64,000 nucleotides of DNA from Vreelandella jeotgali Hwa (GTDB lineage: Bacteria > Pseudomonadota > Gammaproteobacteria > Pseudomonadales > Halomonadaceae), in the NCBI RefSeq assembly GCF_000334215.1, contig NZ_AMQY01000023.1, forward strand, positions 310,001 to 374,000, read 5' to 3'. How positions within the stretch are numbered: the first letter of the stretch is position 1; each line of letters starts with the position of its first letter. Below the pieces are notes generated by a model that made no database searches, was not told where the DNA came from, and saw nothing but the letters and a program-made list of their open reading frames with translations. Positions 9,873 through 18,636 of the stretch are shown here, piece by piece. A program made the translations under genes and the position numbers.

Positions 9873-11249
9873 ATGGCGAAGACGCATCAGACCATCAACC
9901 CAGCCTCCGGCGAGGTGATCGCCACCTACGACCTGATCAGCGACGACCAGGCAGTGCAGGCAGTGCGTGACTCGCACCAGGCTTTCCTCGAATGGCGCAC
10001 GACCAGCCTTGAAGAGCGTGGCAACATCCTGCGTGAGATTGCCAGGCGACTGCGGGCGAAAAAGGATGAATATGCCGCATTGATGACGCGGGAAATGGGC
10101 AAGCCGATTGCCCAGGGCGGTGATGAAATCGAACTCTGTGCCGCGATCTGCGAGTACAGTGCCGATACCGCTCCCGATGAATTGGCGGACGAAGAGCGCG
10201 AACTCGACGGCGGCCGTGCGCTGGTCAGCTATCAGCCGATGGGCGTGATTCTGGGTATCCAGCCCTGGAACTTCCCGTTTTATCAGGTCATTCGCTACAG
10301 CATTGCCAACATCATGGCGGGCAACACCGTGCTGCTGAAGCACGCCCCCAACGTCTGGGGATCGGCGCTGGAGATTGAGAAAGTCTTCATGGAAGCCGGT
10401 CTGCCGGAGAACGTCTTCCGCAATCTGCTCATCGACGCGGACCAGGTCAATCAGCTTATCGAGCACGAACACGTGCGCGGCGTGACTCTGACCGGCAGCC
10501 CGCGCGCCGGCAGCGCCGTAGGGGCCAAGGCGGGCGAGTACCTGAAGAAATCCGTACTGGAGCTGGGCAGTAACGACGCCTTCCTGGTGCTGGATGACGC
10601 GGATATCGACCTGGCAGTCAATACCTGCAGTCAGGCACGTACCTTCAATAACGGCGAAACCTGCGTGGCCGCCAAGCGCTTTATCGTGGTGGATGCCGTC
10701 TATCAGCAGTTCCGCGACAAGTTCGTCGAGAAAATGCGCCAGATCGAATACGGTGATCCCGCCGACAGGAACACCATGCTTGGCCCCATCGCACGCGACG
10801 ACTTGCGGGATACGCTGCATGACCTGGTCAAGCGCTCCGTTGACGCTGGAGCAACCTGCGTCTTCGGCGGCGAAATCCCCAACGGCCCGGGTTATTTCTA
10901 CCCCAGTACCGTACTGGAAAATCTGAAGCCCGGCATGCCCGCCTACGACGAGGAACTGTTCGGCCCGGTCGCGTCACTGATTCGTGTAGCTGACGAGGAT
11001 GAAGCCATTCGTGTCGCCAACGATTCGCGTTACGGCCTCGGCGGCGGCATTTTTTCCAGCGACGAGAAACGTGCCATCCATATCGCCCGCAACCTGTTCG
11101 ATACCGGCATGGTGAACGTTAACGGCTACCGTCTCGCCCAGCCGCAACTGCCCTTCGGCGGTGTCAAGGACAGTGGCTACGGCCGTGAGCACGGCGGCTT
11201 TGGCATGAAGGAATTCGTCAACATCAAGTCGGTGATGATAGTGGAATAA
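9873..11249 (+). CDS. NAD(P)-dependent succinate-semialdehyde dehydrogenase (Sad/YneI type)
   Basis: Aldehyde dehydrogenase (458 aa) oxidising succinate semialdehyde or a similar short aldehyde to the acid. Seen: the Rossmann and substrate segments GVILGIQPWNFPFYQ (residues 124-138) and NTVLLKHAPN, the cofactor glycine loop TGSPRAGSAVG, catalytic Glu230 in LELG, and catalytic Cys264 in FNNGETCVAAKR. The short length without an N-terminal extension and the LELGSNDAFLV variant fit the E. coli YneI/Sad branch more than GabD. The start at 9873 has AAGGA at normal spacing; an ATG three codons upstream is less well placed. Confidence 0.9.
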   Translation: MAKTHQTINPASGEVIATYDLISDDQAVQAVRDSHQAFLEWRTTSLEERGNILREIARRLRAKKDEYAALMTREMGKPIAQGGDEIELCAAICEYSADTAPDELADEERELDGGRALVSYQPMGVILGIQPWNFPFYQVIRYSIANIMAGNTVLLKHAPNVWGSALEIEKVFMEAGLPENVFRNLLIDADQVNQLIEHEHVRGVTLTGSPRAGSAVGAKAGEYLKKSVLELGSNDAFLVLDDADIDLAVNTCSQARTFNNGETCVAAKRFIVVDAVYQQFRDKFVEKMRQIEYGDPADRNTMLGPIARDDLRDTLHDLVKRSVDAGATCVFGGEIPNGPGYFYPSTVLENLKPGMPAYDEELFGPVASLIRVADEDEAIRVANDSRYGLGGGIFSSDEKRAIHIARNLFDTGMVNVNGYRLAQPQLPFGGVKDSGYGREHGGFGMKEFVNIKSVMIVE

Positions 11250-11403
11250 ATCATCTGGATGTGTGGCTCCGGAGGGCAATGGTTCAGGGTATAAACCCTT
11301 GATCATGGTGATGGCTGAAGCATTTCACCGGCGCCCCGACATTCGGAAAGATATATGGTGGTCCAGTGTGACGGCCACGATTTCCCGGCGCCATACACCT
11401 GAA

Positions 11404-11438
11404 GCCCGCTCATGCACCATAGGCTGAGCGGGCCAGTT
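11404..11438 (+). terminator. Rho-independent terminator after the dehydrogenase gene
   Basis: GCCCGCTCA pairs perfectly with TGAGCGGGC across a 12-base loop and is followed by CAGTTTTAT. It lies between convergent genes, about 150 bp after the dehydrogenase stop. Confidence 0.75.
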
Positions 11439-11474
11439 TTATATAGGTCATTGATCTTGATGAATTAGACCACT

Positions 11475-12029
11475 TCAATTCGTACCGAAGCGCCCTGAGG
11501 TCATACGCACAAGCGTATCGTCATGCTTGATGAAATGGTGATAAAGCGCAGCTCCCAAATGACCTATCACCAGAGCCACGAATAGCCAGGAAATCGGTGC
11601 GTGCGACTCGCCTAACAGGATCGCCCAGGACATTTCGGCATCGCGCTCGGCGAGAAGCTGGAAGCCGAAAAACGCCAGGGAGTGGCCCTCGCCCACCATA
11701 ATCAAAAGGCCCGTCAATGGCATCAATACCATGCAGGTATATAGCAAGAGATGCCCGCCTTTCGCCAGCAGCTGCATTGGACGATGACCATGGGGTTCGG
11801 GGCGCTGCTCCCGCTGCCCGAGCATCCAGAGGAGACGAAGCGATACCAGGACGAGGAGCAATAAACCAATATCGACGTGCCAGGGAACAATGGTGTTGCC
11901 GATCCAGTGTTCACCGTCATTGATATAGCCGCCAAGCGCCATGAATTGGGCAATAATGAGAAGCGCCATCGTCCAGTGAAACAAAAGGCTAACGGCGCCG
12001 TAACGCCGAGGGGTATCGTGAAACGTCAT
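11475..12029 (-). CDS. Cytochrome b561 family protein
   Basis: Di-haem four-helix inner-membrane cytochrome b (184 aa), probably passing electrons between quinol and a periplasmic or membrane partner. Four hydrophobic helices are visible. Candidate haem-ligating His residues are in LLFHWTMALL (helix 1), VPWHVDIGLL (helix 2), GGHLLLY (helix 3) and VIGHLGAALYHHFI (helix 4), which is the CybB pattern. The start has TCCTCC in antisense just upstream, a good ribosome site. It faces away from the small membrane-protein gene and the two-component system, which it may serve. Confidence 0.9.
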   Translation of the reverse strand: MTFHDTPRRYGAVSLLFHWTMALLIIAQFMALGGYINDGEHWIGNTIVPWHVDIGLLLLVLVSLRLLWMLGQREQRPEPHGHRPMQLLAKGGHLLLYTCMVLMPLTGLLIMVGEGHSLAFFGFQLLAERDAEMSWAILLGESHAPISWLFVALVIGHLGAALYHHFIKHDDTLVRMTSGRFGTN

Positions 12030-12266
12030 TTATTCCTCCTGTTGCAGATACCATTTTTCATAGCAGAATGAAATTAAAGACCGCTACATGATGGACTTTA
12101 ATAATAGCTATACTCACTGCCTCAGAGTGCACAACTGTTGGCATAGCCAGCATCGAAACACATCAATCTGACGCGAACCTTAACGCGAAAAACCCAGGGC
12201 CGATCGCCGTTTCCGGGTGATAGGGCGCCGGTGAGAAAGTCGCATCGGCTGTTTGTCATAACCGGC

Positions 12267-12545
12267 TCAGGCGAGCAAGTGCAGCACGGCGATGGTAGCC
12301 AGTGTTGCCATTGCCAGAATTTGCAATTCATCTGCCAGCTGCGAGGTGTCGGGCGACCTGGCAAGCTGCAGAGAGCAAAGGCTGGTCAGCATGGCCATTA
12401 TCAGCAATTCGCCCTGGATGGTGCCCGGGGTGAACAGGGAGCCGTACAGCAGTGCCAGTATCGCGATAGGCAACATGACAATGCTGTCGCCTTGGTCCCA
12501 TCGCCGACCGACCGGCAAGTCAGGGGAACAGCTGAGCATGGGCAT
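12267..12545 (-). CDS. Small membrane protein of unknown function
   Basis: 92-aa protein with two predicted membrane segments, one around residues 23-45 (MLPIAILALLYGSLF) and one at the extreme C-terminus (ILAMATLATIAVLHLLA). No family is recognised. AAGGAG lies seven bases before the ATG at 12545, which supports translation. It is divergent from the response-regulator gene, and the shared promoter region holds two PmrA-like direct repeats, so it is likely a target of that two-component system. Confidence 0.6.
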   Translation of the reverse strand: MPMLSCSPDLPVGRRWDQGDSIVMLPIAILALLYGSLFTPGTIQGELLIMAMLTSLCSLQLARSPDTSQLADELQILAMATLATIAVLHLLA

Positions 12546-12595
12546 GTATCGTCTCCTTGGTCGAAAGGCGGTAGCCTTCAGACTAACCGGCGTTA

Positions 12596-12612
12596 CTTAA
12601 CAAAAGCTTAGG
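12596..12612. promoter_or_regulatory. PmrA/QseB-like box (degenerate)
   Basis: CTTAAC-N5-CTTAGG. The half-site and 11-bp repeat period match the CTTAA-type boxes bound by PmrA/BasR and QseB family regulators. It is nearest to the small membrane-protein gene. Confidence 0.5.
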
Positions 12613-12689
12613 ACCTGTCTCGGTCTCGCGATTGCTCTGTACGTGTCGCGCGGCATGCATCGCAAGAGCATGACCATGCAAAACGTATG

Positions 12690-12706
12690 CTTAAGCAAAC
12701 CTTAAG
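12690..12706. promoter_or_regulatory. PmrA/QseB-like box (perfect direct repeat)
   Basis: CTTAAG-caaac-CTTAAG, two identical half-sites with a five-base spacer, 43 bases before the response-regulator start. This suggests autoregulation of the two-component operon. Confidence 0.65.
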
Positions 12707-12748
12707 CCCGCCAGCCGACAATCGAGCCGGGACTCGCGAGGATAGACA

Positions 12749-13411
12749 ATGCGCATACTGCTGATAGAGGACGATTCTCTACTGGGAGACGGTGTCAAGT
12801 GTGCCCTGGAGCGCCAGAGCTATGTGGTTGACTGGCTTTCTCGAGGACGCGAGGGCCTTACCGCTCTGGAAAACGAAGACTTCTCGGCGGTAATACTGGA
12901 TCTGGGACTGCCGGATATCGACGGTCTGGAGGTGTTGGCGAGCTTGCGCCGCAAAAGCAATATGCCCTTGCTGATTCTGACCGCTCGAGATGCCGTAGAG
13001 TCGCGTATTCGCGGACTCGATGCCGGCGCAGACGATTACGTGCTCAAGCCTTTTGATCTGCAGGAACTGCTGGCTCGCTTGCGGGTCGTGACGCGGCGCG
13101 CCTCCGGTCGCAGCTCTTGCGAACTCAAGCTTGGCGATCTGTTAATCGATGAGGCCAGCCACAAAGTGTACTGGCGTGACCGGGAAGTTAACCTAAAGCG
13201 GCGCGAATACGCCTTGCTGCTCGAACTGGTACGCCATGCCGATAAAGTCCTCTCGCGTACGCGCCTGGAAAGCCTGCTCTACGGCTGGGGCGAGGGAGTG
13301 GAATCCAACGCTCTGGAGGTTCACGTGCATCACTTGCGCAAGAAACTCGACAAGCAACTGATTACCACCGTACGGGGTATCGGCTACCGGCTGGACAGCC
13401 AGGCGACATGA
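12749..13411 (+). CDS. OmpR-family response regulator (PmrA/QseB-like)
   Basis: 220-aa transcription factor. The receiver domain (residues 1-115) has acidic residues IEDD at 7-9, phospho-acceptor Asp51 in VILDLGLPDIDG, and the conserved Lys in ADDYVLKPFDL. The C-terminal winged helix (about 125-218) has RREYALLLELVRHADKVLSR and the recognition segment SNALEVHVHHLRKKL, ending in GIGYRL. Its stop overlaps the kinase start by four bases. The CTTAAG direct repeat in its own promoter fits the PmrA/QseB/BasR branch. The signal is unknown. Confidence 0.95.
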   Translation: MRILLIEDDSLLGDGVKCALERQSYVVDWLSRGREGLTALENEDFSAVILDLGLPDIDGLEVLASLRRKSNMPLLILTARDAVESRIRGLDAGADDYVLKPFDLQELLARLRVVTRRASGRSSCELKLGDLLIDEASHKVYWRDREVNLKRREYALLLELVRHADKVLSRTRLESLLYGWGEGVESNALEVHVHHLRKKLDKQLITTVRGIGYRLDSQAT

Positions 13412-14814
13412 TTTCGATACGCCGCTATCTGATTCGCACGTTGGCTATCACGCTTATAACGATTAGCGCGCTGTCCGTTATCGCGGCATACCTGATTTCC
13501 GAGCACGAGCTTGAAGAAATTCTCGACGCTCAGCTTAGCCTCGAAGCGCGTGTTGTGACGTCTTTTCTGCCATCTTCCCCGGATACCCAGGTGTATCGCG
13601 CACTGTCCCGGCAGCTGAGCCAGCCGGATCATCCGGCTCAGCTAAATGACGATCAGTTGACCGGTACAACAACGCAGACACCAGCAGGCGACCTTTTTCA
13701 TCATGAAGAAAAGAAGATGGGCCTGGGCTTCTGGAACGCGCAGGGCCGTCCGCTCATGATCGGGCCACGCTGGCACGCAACGTCCGCCTTCCCCGCCCCG
13801 CAGGAAGAAGGTTTTCGCTGGGTCGACTATGAAGGCCAGCGCTGGCGAGTCTTCAGCCTATTTGATAGCAACAGCCAGACTTGGCTACGTATCGGCCTCC
13901 AGCAGCGCTTTCATCAGTCCATCGTCAACCGCATCACGATCAACCACCTCTGGCCGATGCTTTTGCTCATGCCGCTGGCGCTGTGGTTGATGATGCGCGC
14001 GATTCGACGTGGGCTTATCCCCATTGAGCAATTATCACGACAGGTAAACGGCCGGGATCAAATAGATCTGAGTCCCATCCAGCTGTCGGTACCGCGCGAG
14101 CTTGGCGGCCTGCATCGCGCCCTCAACGATTTTATCACCAGGCTCGGCGAAGCCTTGCAAAAGGAGCGCCGCTTTACCGCCGACGCCGCTCACGAACTGC
14201 GCACGCCCCTGGCCGGACTGAAGATCCAGCTGGATAACGCCGTCGAGGGCGAAGCGGCATCGCTGGACAAGGCCAGGATCGGTATCGAGCGATTACAGCG
14301 CGTGGTCGAGCAGCTATTGATATTGGCGCGTTTGGATCAGCGTCAGCAGCACAACGTCGAGCAGGTTGACCCGGGGCTACTAGTGGAAGACCTCGCAGCG
14401 GAACTCTGGCCGTTGGCCGAGTCGCGCGGGCAGACATTGGAAATCGCCGGGACGACTCGCGCCAGGGAAGCGCAGTGCTATGTAACGGCCAATGCCACCG
14501 AGATTGGCATTCTGATACGCAATCTGTTGGACAACGCGCTGCGCTACACGCCGGATCAAGGCCGCGTCACGGTCTCTCTCGACAAAGCGCCTCAGGGACT
14601 CCAGCTGATCATACGCGATACCGGACCGGGGATACCCGAGGCTTTGCTTGGCGCAGTGACCCAGCGTTTTCGGCGCGCCTCTTCGCAGGACATTGGCGGC
14701 AGCGGCCTGGGGCTATCGATCGCCGTCGCGTTGGCGGAGCGGCAACATGCCGAGTTGCGGTTGAGAAACCACGAGTCGGGAGGTCTTGAAGTGCGAATAA
14801 CGTGGTACGACTGA
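13408..14814 (+). CDS. Sensor histidine kinase (PmrB/QseC-like)
   Basis: 468-aa membrane kinase partnered with the upstream response regulator. TM1 is at residues 10-30 and TM2 at about 178-198. Between them is a periplasmic sensor region of some 145 residues holding a His/Glu-rich patch (LFHHEEKK, residues 97-103). The HAMP-like region is followed by the H-box AAHELRTPLAG with His262, then the N-box IRNLLDNALRYTP, the G1 box DTGPGIPE and the G2 box GGSGLGLSIA, all intact. The periplasmic HHEE patch could bind a metal, as in iron or zinc sensing, but this is only suggestive. Confidence 0.94.
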   Translation: MISIRRYLIRTLAITLITISALSVIAAYLISEHELEEILDAQLSLEARVVTSFLPSSPDTQVYRALSRQLSQPDHPAQLNDDQLTGTTTQTPAGDLFHHEEKKMGLGFWNAQGRPLMIGPRWHATSAFPAPQEEGFRWVDYEGQRWRVFSLFDSNSQTWLRIGLQQRFHQSIVNRITINHLWPMLLLMPLALWLMMRAIRRGLIPIEQLSRQVNGRDQIDLSPIQLSVPRELGGLHRALNDFITRLGEALQKERRFTADAAHELRTPLAGLKIQLDNAVEGEAASLDKARIGIERLQRVVEQLLILARLDQRQQHNVEQVDPGLLVEDLAAELWPLAESRGQTLEIAGTTRAREAQCYVTANATEIGILIRNLLDNALRYTPDQGRVTVSLDKAPQGLQLIIRDTGPGIPEALLGAVTQRFRRASSQDIGGSGLGLSIAVALAERQHAELRLRNHESGGLEVRITWYD

Positions 14815-15102
14815 ATGCCTCCGATTCCCCCTGAGTATCCCGATAACCGTCAACTTCCATGTGCAACACGGCTCTTCCTCGATGGGAAGCCAAACCGTCA
14901 TACGTGCCATGACGGCCTATGGGCGTTGTAGACCCTCCTGGTGTCACCGAACACGCTGCTTTCAGCGGTTTCGCGGATTGTATGGACCCGGCGCTTGAGC
15001 AGCTGAAAGAAATCTTCATGAACCGGGAGTGATTCAGGCTGCTGTCAGGAGATCGACCTACTCTGCAAGCGTTGATCCAACTGAACGCACTCGGAGAAAA
15101 CC
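14815..15102. other. Spacer between kinase and PepSY gene
   Basis: 288 bp. Only one small open frame is notable: 14919-15032, 37 codons on the plus strand, ending PALEQLKEIFMNRE. It has no clear ribosome site and may be a remnant. The region presumably holds the promoter of the PepSY-DUF2271-reductase operon, but no regulatory motif was recognised. Confidence 0.4.
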
Positions 15103-15510
15103 ATGAAAACGCCCCTGGTTATCACCACCGCGCTGGCCGCCACCCTGACGGCCGCCATAACCCTTGCCGATGACGACTGCCACGACCCGGCAGCCGACTG
15201 GCAGCCTCGCGACGTCCTGCGCCAGCAGGTCGACGCCAGGGGCTGGGAGGTTCACGGCATCAAAATCGACGATGGCTGCTATGAGGTCAAAGGCTTCGAT
15301 CAGGACGGCAACAGGATCGAAGGAGAATTTGCCCCGGCATCGCTACGCCTGCGCAAGCTGGAAACCGAATATGACTATAACGACGAGGAAAACGACAGTT
15401 TCGATAACGATGATGACGACAGCAGGGAAGATACCCGTCGACGCACGGAGTCCCGTCCCACTTCCAATAGCGGCATCGTCAGCGACAAACGATCCGTGAG
15501 CATCGACTGA
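15103..15510 (+). CDS. Periplasmic PepSY-domain protein
   Basis: 135-aa exported protein with a signal peptide (cleavage after about residue 22, TLA-DD) and one PepSY-like domain (residues 30-90: WQPRDVLRQQVDARGW, then VHGIKIDDGCYEVKGFDQDG). Two Cys residues (CHD near the N-terminus and CYEV) could form a disulfide. A very acidic tail follows (about 95-112, Asp/Glu/Asn runs) and then a Ser/Arg-rich end. GGAG precedes the ATG. It is the first gene of an apparent operon with the DUF2271 and reductase genes. Close in pattern to the proteins at 20277 and 22973. Confidence 0.85.
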   Translation: MKTPLVITTALAATLTAAITLADDDCHDPAADWQPRDVLRQQVDARGWEVHGIKIDDGCYEVKGFDQDGNRIEGEFAPASLRLRKLETEYDYNDEENDSFDNDDDDSREDTRRRTESRPTSNSGIVSDKRSVSID

Positions 15511-15628
15511 TTCATTGTGCCGCAGCCCTGGGCCGACGACGGACCAAACGGATTTTCTTCCCGCCTTCAGGCGGCCGTCAGCCAGCGGTGCCAGATTGTC
15601 CCTATCCACTCGTCATGGAGAACAAACG

Positions 15629-16105
15629 ATGAAAAAGCTCACTCTTGCTCTGGCACTCGGCCTTGCCGCCGCTATCGCGCTGCCGGCCCTCGCCCAGGCA
15701 CGCGAGGTAACCTTCACCACCGAGCTGCAAGACTACAACGGCGATGGCGCCTACACGGCGCTCTACCTGACCGATGCCAACGGCCGCTACCAGGGCACGC
15801 TCTGGGTCGCCGGTGAAAAATCAAAATACTACAAGCACCTGCGTGGCTGGGCACAGGGCAGCGGCTTGCGCAGCAATGAATACGATGGCCTGACAGGAGC
15901 TACCGTCGGCAGTGGCCGTTCCATGACCCTCACTCTCGATCTTTCCGACGAGCTGATCGATGCCGGATACGAAGTGCGTGTGGATACCGCTGTCGAGGAC
16001 AGGCGCGACAATCGCGCCGACGCCGTCATCCCGCTGACCACCGATGGTGCGGGCCAGCCGGTCTCGGGCCGCGGCTACGTTCAATCGCTCCGCTACACCT
16101 TCTGA
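15629..16105 (+). CDS. DUF2271 protein with covalent-flavin (ApbE) motif
   Basis: 158-aa periplasmic protein: signal peptide of 24 residues (ALAQA-RE), then a DUF2271 beta-rich domain (TELQDYNGDGAYTALYLTD, WVAGEKSKYYKHL). Residues 86-92 read DGLTGAT, matching the D-x-x-[ST]-G-A-[ST] motif at which ApbE attaches FMN through the last Thr (here Thr92). It is therefore probably a flavinylated electron carrier working with the PepSY reductase encoded 28 bp downstream. No ApbE gene is in the window. The start at 15629 has GGAG nine bases before it. Confidence 0.82.
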   Translation: MKKLTLALALGLAAAIALPALAQAREVTFTTELQDYNGDGAYTALYLTDANGRYQGTLWVAGEKSKYYKHLRGWAQGSGLRSNEYDGLTGATVGSGRSMTLTLDLSDELIDAGYEVRVDTAVEDRRDNRADAVIPLTTDGAGQPVSGRGYVQSLRYTF

Positions 16106-16133
16106 TGCTGATCGAACAGGGAGCATAAATACC

Positions 16134-18359
16134 ATGCTACGCCAGCTTCATTCGCTGCCCGGCCTGATCGCGTCGCTATTCGCCATTGTCCTCACGGTAA
16201 CCGGAGCGGTCCTGTCGCTCAATCCGGCGCTTGAGCGGGCGGGAACCGCGGTGCCCGATGCCGGACAGATTAGCGTCGCCAAGCTGGCCGGCAGAGTAGC
16301 GCAGCATTACCCGGGGGCCGAGCAGATCGAACGCACGCCCTCGGGAACTCTCATCGTCTACTACACTCGCGACAACCAGGTAGGCGCCGATCGCGTGGAT
16401 CCGCGCAACGGGCAGGCCATCGCGGCCTACGAGCCCTCGCAATTCTCGCGCTGGGTAAAGAATCTGCACCGCTCACTGCTGCTCGACACGCCCGGTCGCG
16501 CAGCGGCGGGCACCGCGGCACTGGCGATCGTCGTGCTGGCGATCTCGGGCGCCACGCTATTGATGACTCGCCTGGGCGGATGGCGCCAGCTGCTGCGCCC
16601 GGTGCGCGGCAGCCTGAGTCAGCGGCTGCATATCGAACCGGGCCGCGCGGCGCTTCTCGGCCTGCTGCTGTCGGCGCTAACCGGAACCTATCTTTCCGCC
16701 ACCACTTTCGGCCTGGCCCCTGAGGGCATGGAGGCCGAGCCCGACTTCCCGTTGGAGGTCAGCGGTGGCACCCCCGCCGCTATTGACACCCTGACGGCCT
16801 TGAAGGCAACGGACCTGAGCGACCTGCAAGAGCTGGTCTACCCCTATCCGGGCGACCCCACCGGGACGTACTCCCTGAACACCGATCAGGGCGCCGGCTA
16901 TATCGACCCGGCCAGCGGCGAATGGCTCTCCTACCAGCCTCATGGCACCACCCACAGGCTCCATGAGCTCATCTACAGGCTTCACACCGGTGAAGGCTTC
17001 TGGTGGCTCGGCCTGACTCTTGGCTTGGCCGCTCTGACAGTGCCGGTAATGGCCGTAACCGGCCCGCTTATTTGGTGGAAGCGCCAGCGCTCGAAGCCCA
17101 GGATCGCCGCCAACAGCAGGCCGAACGCCGCGGACAGCGTGGTCCTCGTCGGCAGCGAAAGCAACACCACCTGGGGGTTTGCCAGGGCCCTGCACGACAG
17201 CCTGACCAGTGCGGGCCAGCGCGTGCATACCGCCCCCATGAACCAGCTGGCCCCGCACTACCGCAGCGCGAAACAGCTGTTCATCCTCACTGCGACCTAT
17301 GGGAACGGCAAGGCGCCAGCCTCGGCCAGCCGCTTTCTGGCGCGTCTGAAGAAGATCACCAAAACGCCCGAGCTTCCAGTGGCCGTGCTGGGCTTCGGCG
17401 ATCAGCAGTTCCCGCATTTCTGCGGCTTCGCGAAGGACGTCGAGGTGGCACTCACTGCCAGAAATTGGCCGCGGCTGCTGCCACTCGACACGATCGACCG
17501 ACAGTCAGCCCAGGCATTCGCCCGCTGGGGCCACGCCGTGGGCAAGGCGCTCGGCATCGACCTGACACCAGTCCATACCCCGGTACATCCGCGCACCACC
17601 GCGCTGAAACTCGCCGAGCGGATCGATTACGGCGCCGACGTTCACGCCCCCACCGCTGTGCTGCGTTTCACGGCGCCCGGCGGTGGCAGAAAGAGCGGCT
17701 TGCCAAGCCGCTTGCCGGGACGCAGCGGCCTACCGCACTTCGAGGCCGGCGACCTGGTCGGTATCCTGCCGCCGGGCAGCCCGGTGCCACGCTTCTATTC
17801 GCTGGCCTCGGCCTCAAAGGATGGCGTACTGGAGATCTGCGTACGCCAGCATCCCGGCGGCCTGTGCTCGAACTTCCTGCATGCGCTGCCGGTAGGCGAC
17901 ACCATCGACACCTTTATTCAGCCCAATCCCGACTTTCGCCCCGCCTCCAGCAAAGCGCCGGTGGTGCTGATTGGCGCGGGCACCGGCATTGGGCCGCTGG
18001 TCGGCTTTATCCGGCGCAACAGAGCGCACCATCCCATGCACCTCTACTGGGGCGGGCGTAATCCGCAATCGGACTTCCTCTATGAAACCGAACTGAATGC
18101 CTATCTCGCGGACAGGCGACTAACAGAGCTGAACGCGGCCTTTTCCCGCGTCGATGAGGGTGCCTATGTGCAGGACAGGATTGCCGTGGACGGCGTGGAA
18201 CTGCGCCGGCTGATCGAGAAGGGCGCGCAGATCCTGGTCTGCGGCGGCAGAGACATGGCGGCAAGCGTCCTGGCGACGCTGAACGAGGTCATCGCGCCGC
18301 TCGGCATGGACGTGGCGACGCTCAAGGCCCAGGGGCGCTATCGTGAAGACGTTTATTGA
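16134..18359 (+). CDS. PepSY-TM / flavodoxin / FAD-NAD(P)H reductase fusion
   Basis: 741-aa transmembrane electron-transfer protein. The N-terminal PepSY-associated membrane region (residues 1-325) has four or so helices around 8-28, 120-145, 165-190 and 290-312. A flavodoxin-like domain starts near 333 (VVLVGSESNTTWGFARAL), with the FMN loop TATYGNGKAPASA. The FAD-binding region contains RFYSLASAS, and the NAD(P)H domain contains GAGTGIGPLVGF (about 611) and ends in CGGRDMAASVLATL, as in sulfite reductase flavoprotein or CPR. It likely moves electrons from cytosolic NAD(P)H through the membrane to the flavinylated DUF2271 protein. Confidence 0.88.
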   Translation: MLRQLHSLPGLIASLFAIVLTVTGAVLSLNPALERAGTAVPDAGQISVAKLAGRVAQHYPGAEQIERTPSGTLIVYYTRDNQVGADRVDPRNGQAIAAYEPSQFSRWVKNLHRSLLLDTPGRAAAGTAALAIVVLAISGATLLMTRLGGWRQLLRPVRGSLSQRLHIEPGRAALLGLLLSALTGTYLSATTFGLAPEGMEAEPDFPLEVSGGTPAAIDTLTALKATDLSDLQELVYPYPGDPTGTYSLNTDQGAGYIDPASGEWLSYQPHGTTHRLHELIYRLHTGEGFWWLGLTLGLAALTVPVMAVTGPLIWWKRQRSKPRIAANSRPNAADSVVLVGSESNTTWGFARALHDSLTSAGQRVHTAPMNQLAPHYRSAKQLFILTATYGNGKAPASASRFLARLKKITKTPELPVAVLGFGDQQFPHFCGFAKDVEVALTARNWPRLLPLDTIDRQSAQAFARWGHAVGKALGIDLTPVHTPVHPRTTALKLAERIDYGADVHAPTAVLRFTAPGGGRKSGLPSRLPGRSGLPHFEAGDLVGILPPGSPVPRFYSLASASKDGVLEICVRQHPGGLCSNFLHALPVGDTIDTFIQPNPDFRPASSKAPVVLIGAGTGIGPLVGFIRRNRAHHPMHLYWGGRNPQSDFLYETELNAYLADRRLTELNAAFSRVDEGAYVQDRIAVDGVELRRLIEKGAQILVCGGRDMAASVLATLNEVIAPLGMDVATLKAQGRYREDVY

Positions 18360-18636
18360 CCTCCCAAATAGGCGCAAAACCGTGCATGTCCATGCTGTGC
18401 CCAAGGTTGTTTTTCGACTGCAGTTGCCACTTTCTACCCCTATCTTCGAAAGTCCTTGTCGACGCGCTCTCGCCAGCTGGGTCACTGCCCCGGCCTGACG
18501 TGTGAATCGTACGTATGAGTGATTCGGCCAGGCAGCACAGGCCTTGCTGTGGTAGGTTGGTGGCCAACACCAGCGATCATGACGCTGGATATCCCGATGT
18601 CAGAAACCCAAACGACAGAGATACCGGAGGCCATGT
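18360..18636. other. Spacer before uspA-like gene
   Basis: 277 bp without a supported gene. It contains CTGTGCCCAAGGTTGTTTTT at about 18395-18414, which resembles the spacer after tRNA-fMet (see 6892-7107). Confidence 0.4.

Noticed and set aside
14919-15032. 37-codon plus-strand ORF between the kinase and PepSY genes
   Set aside because: Lacks a ribosome site and any known family; kept only as a note in the spacer entry.
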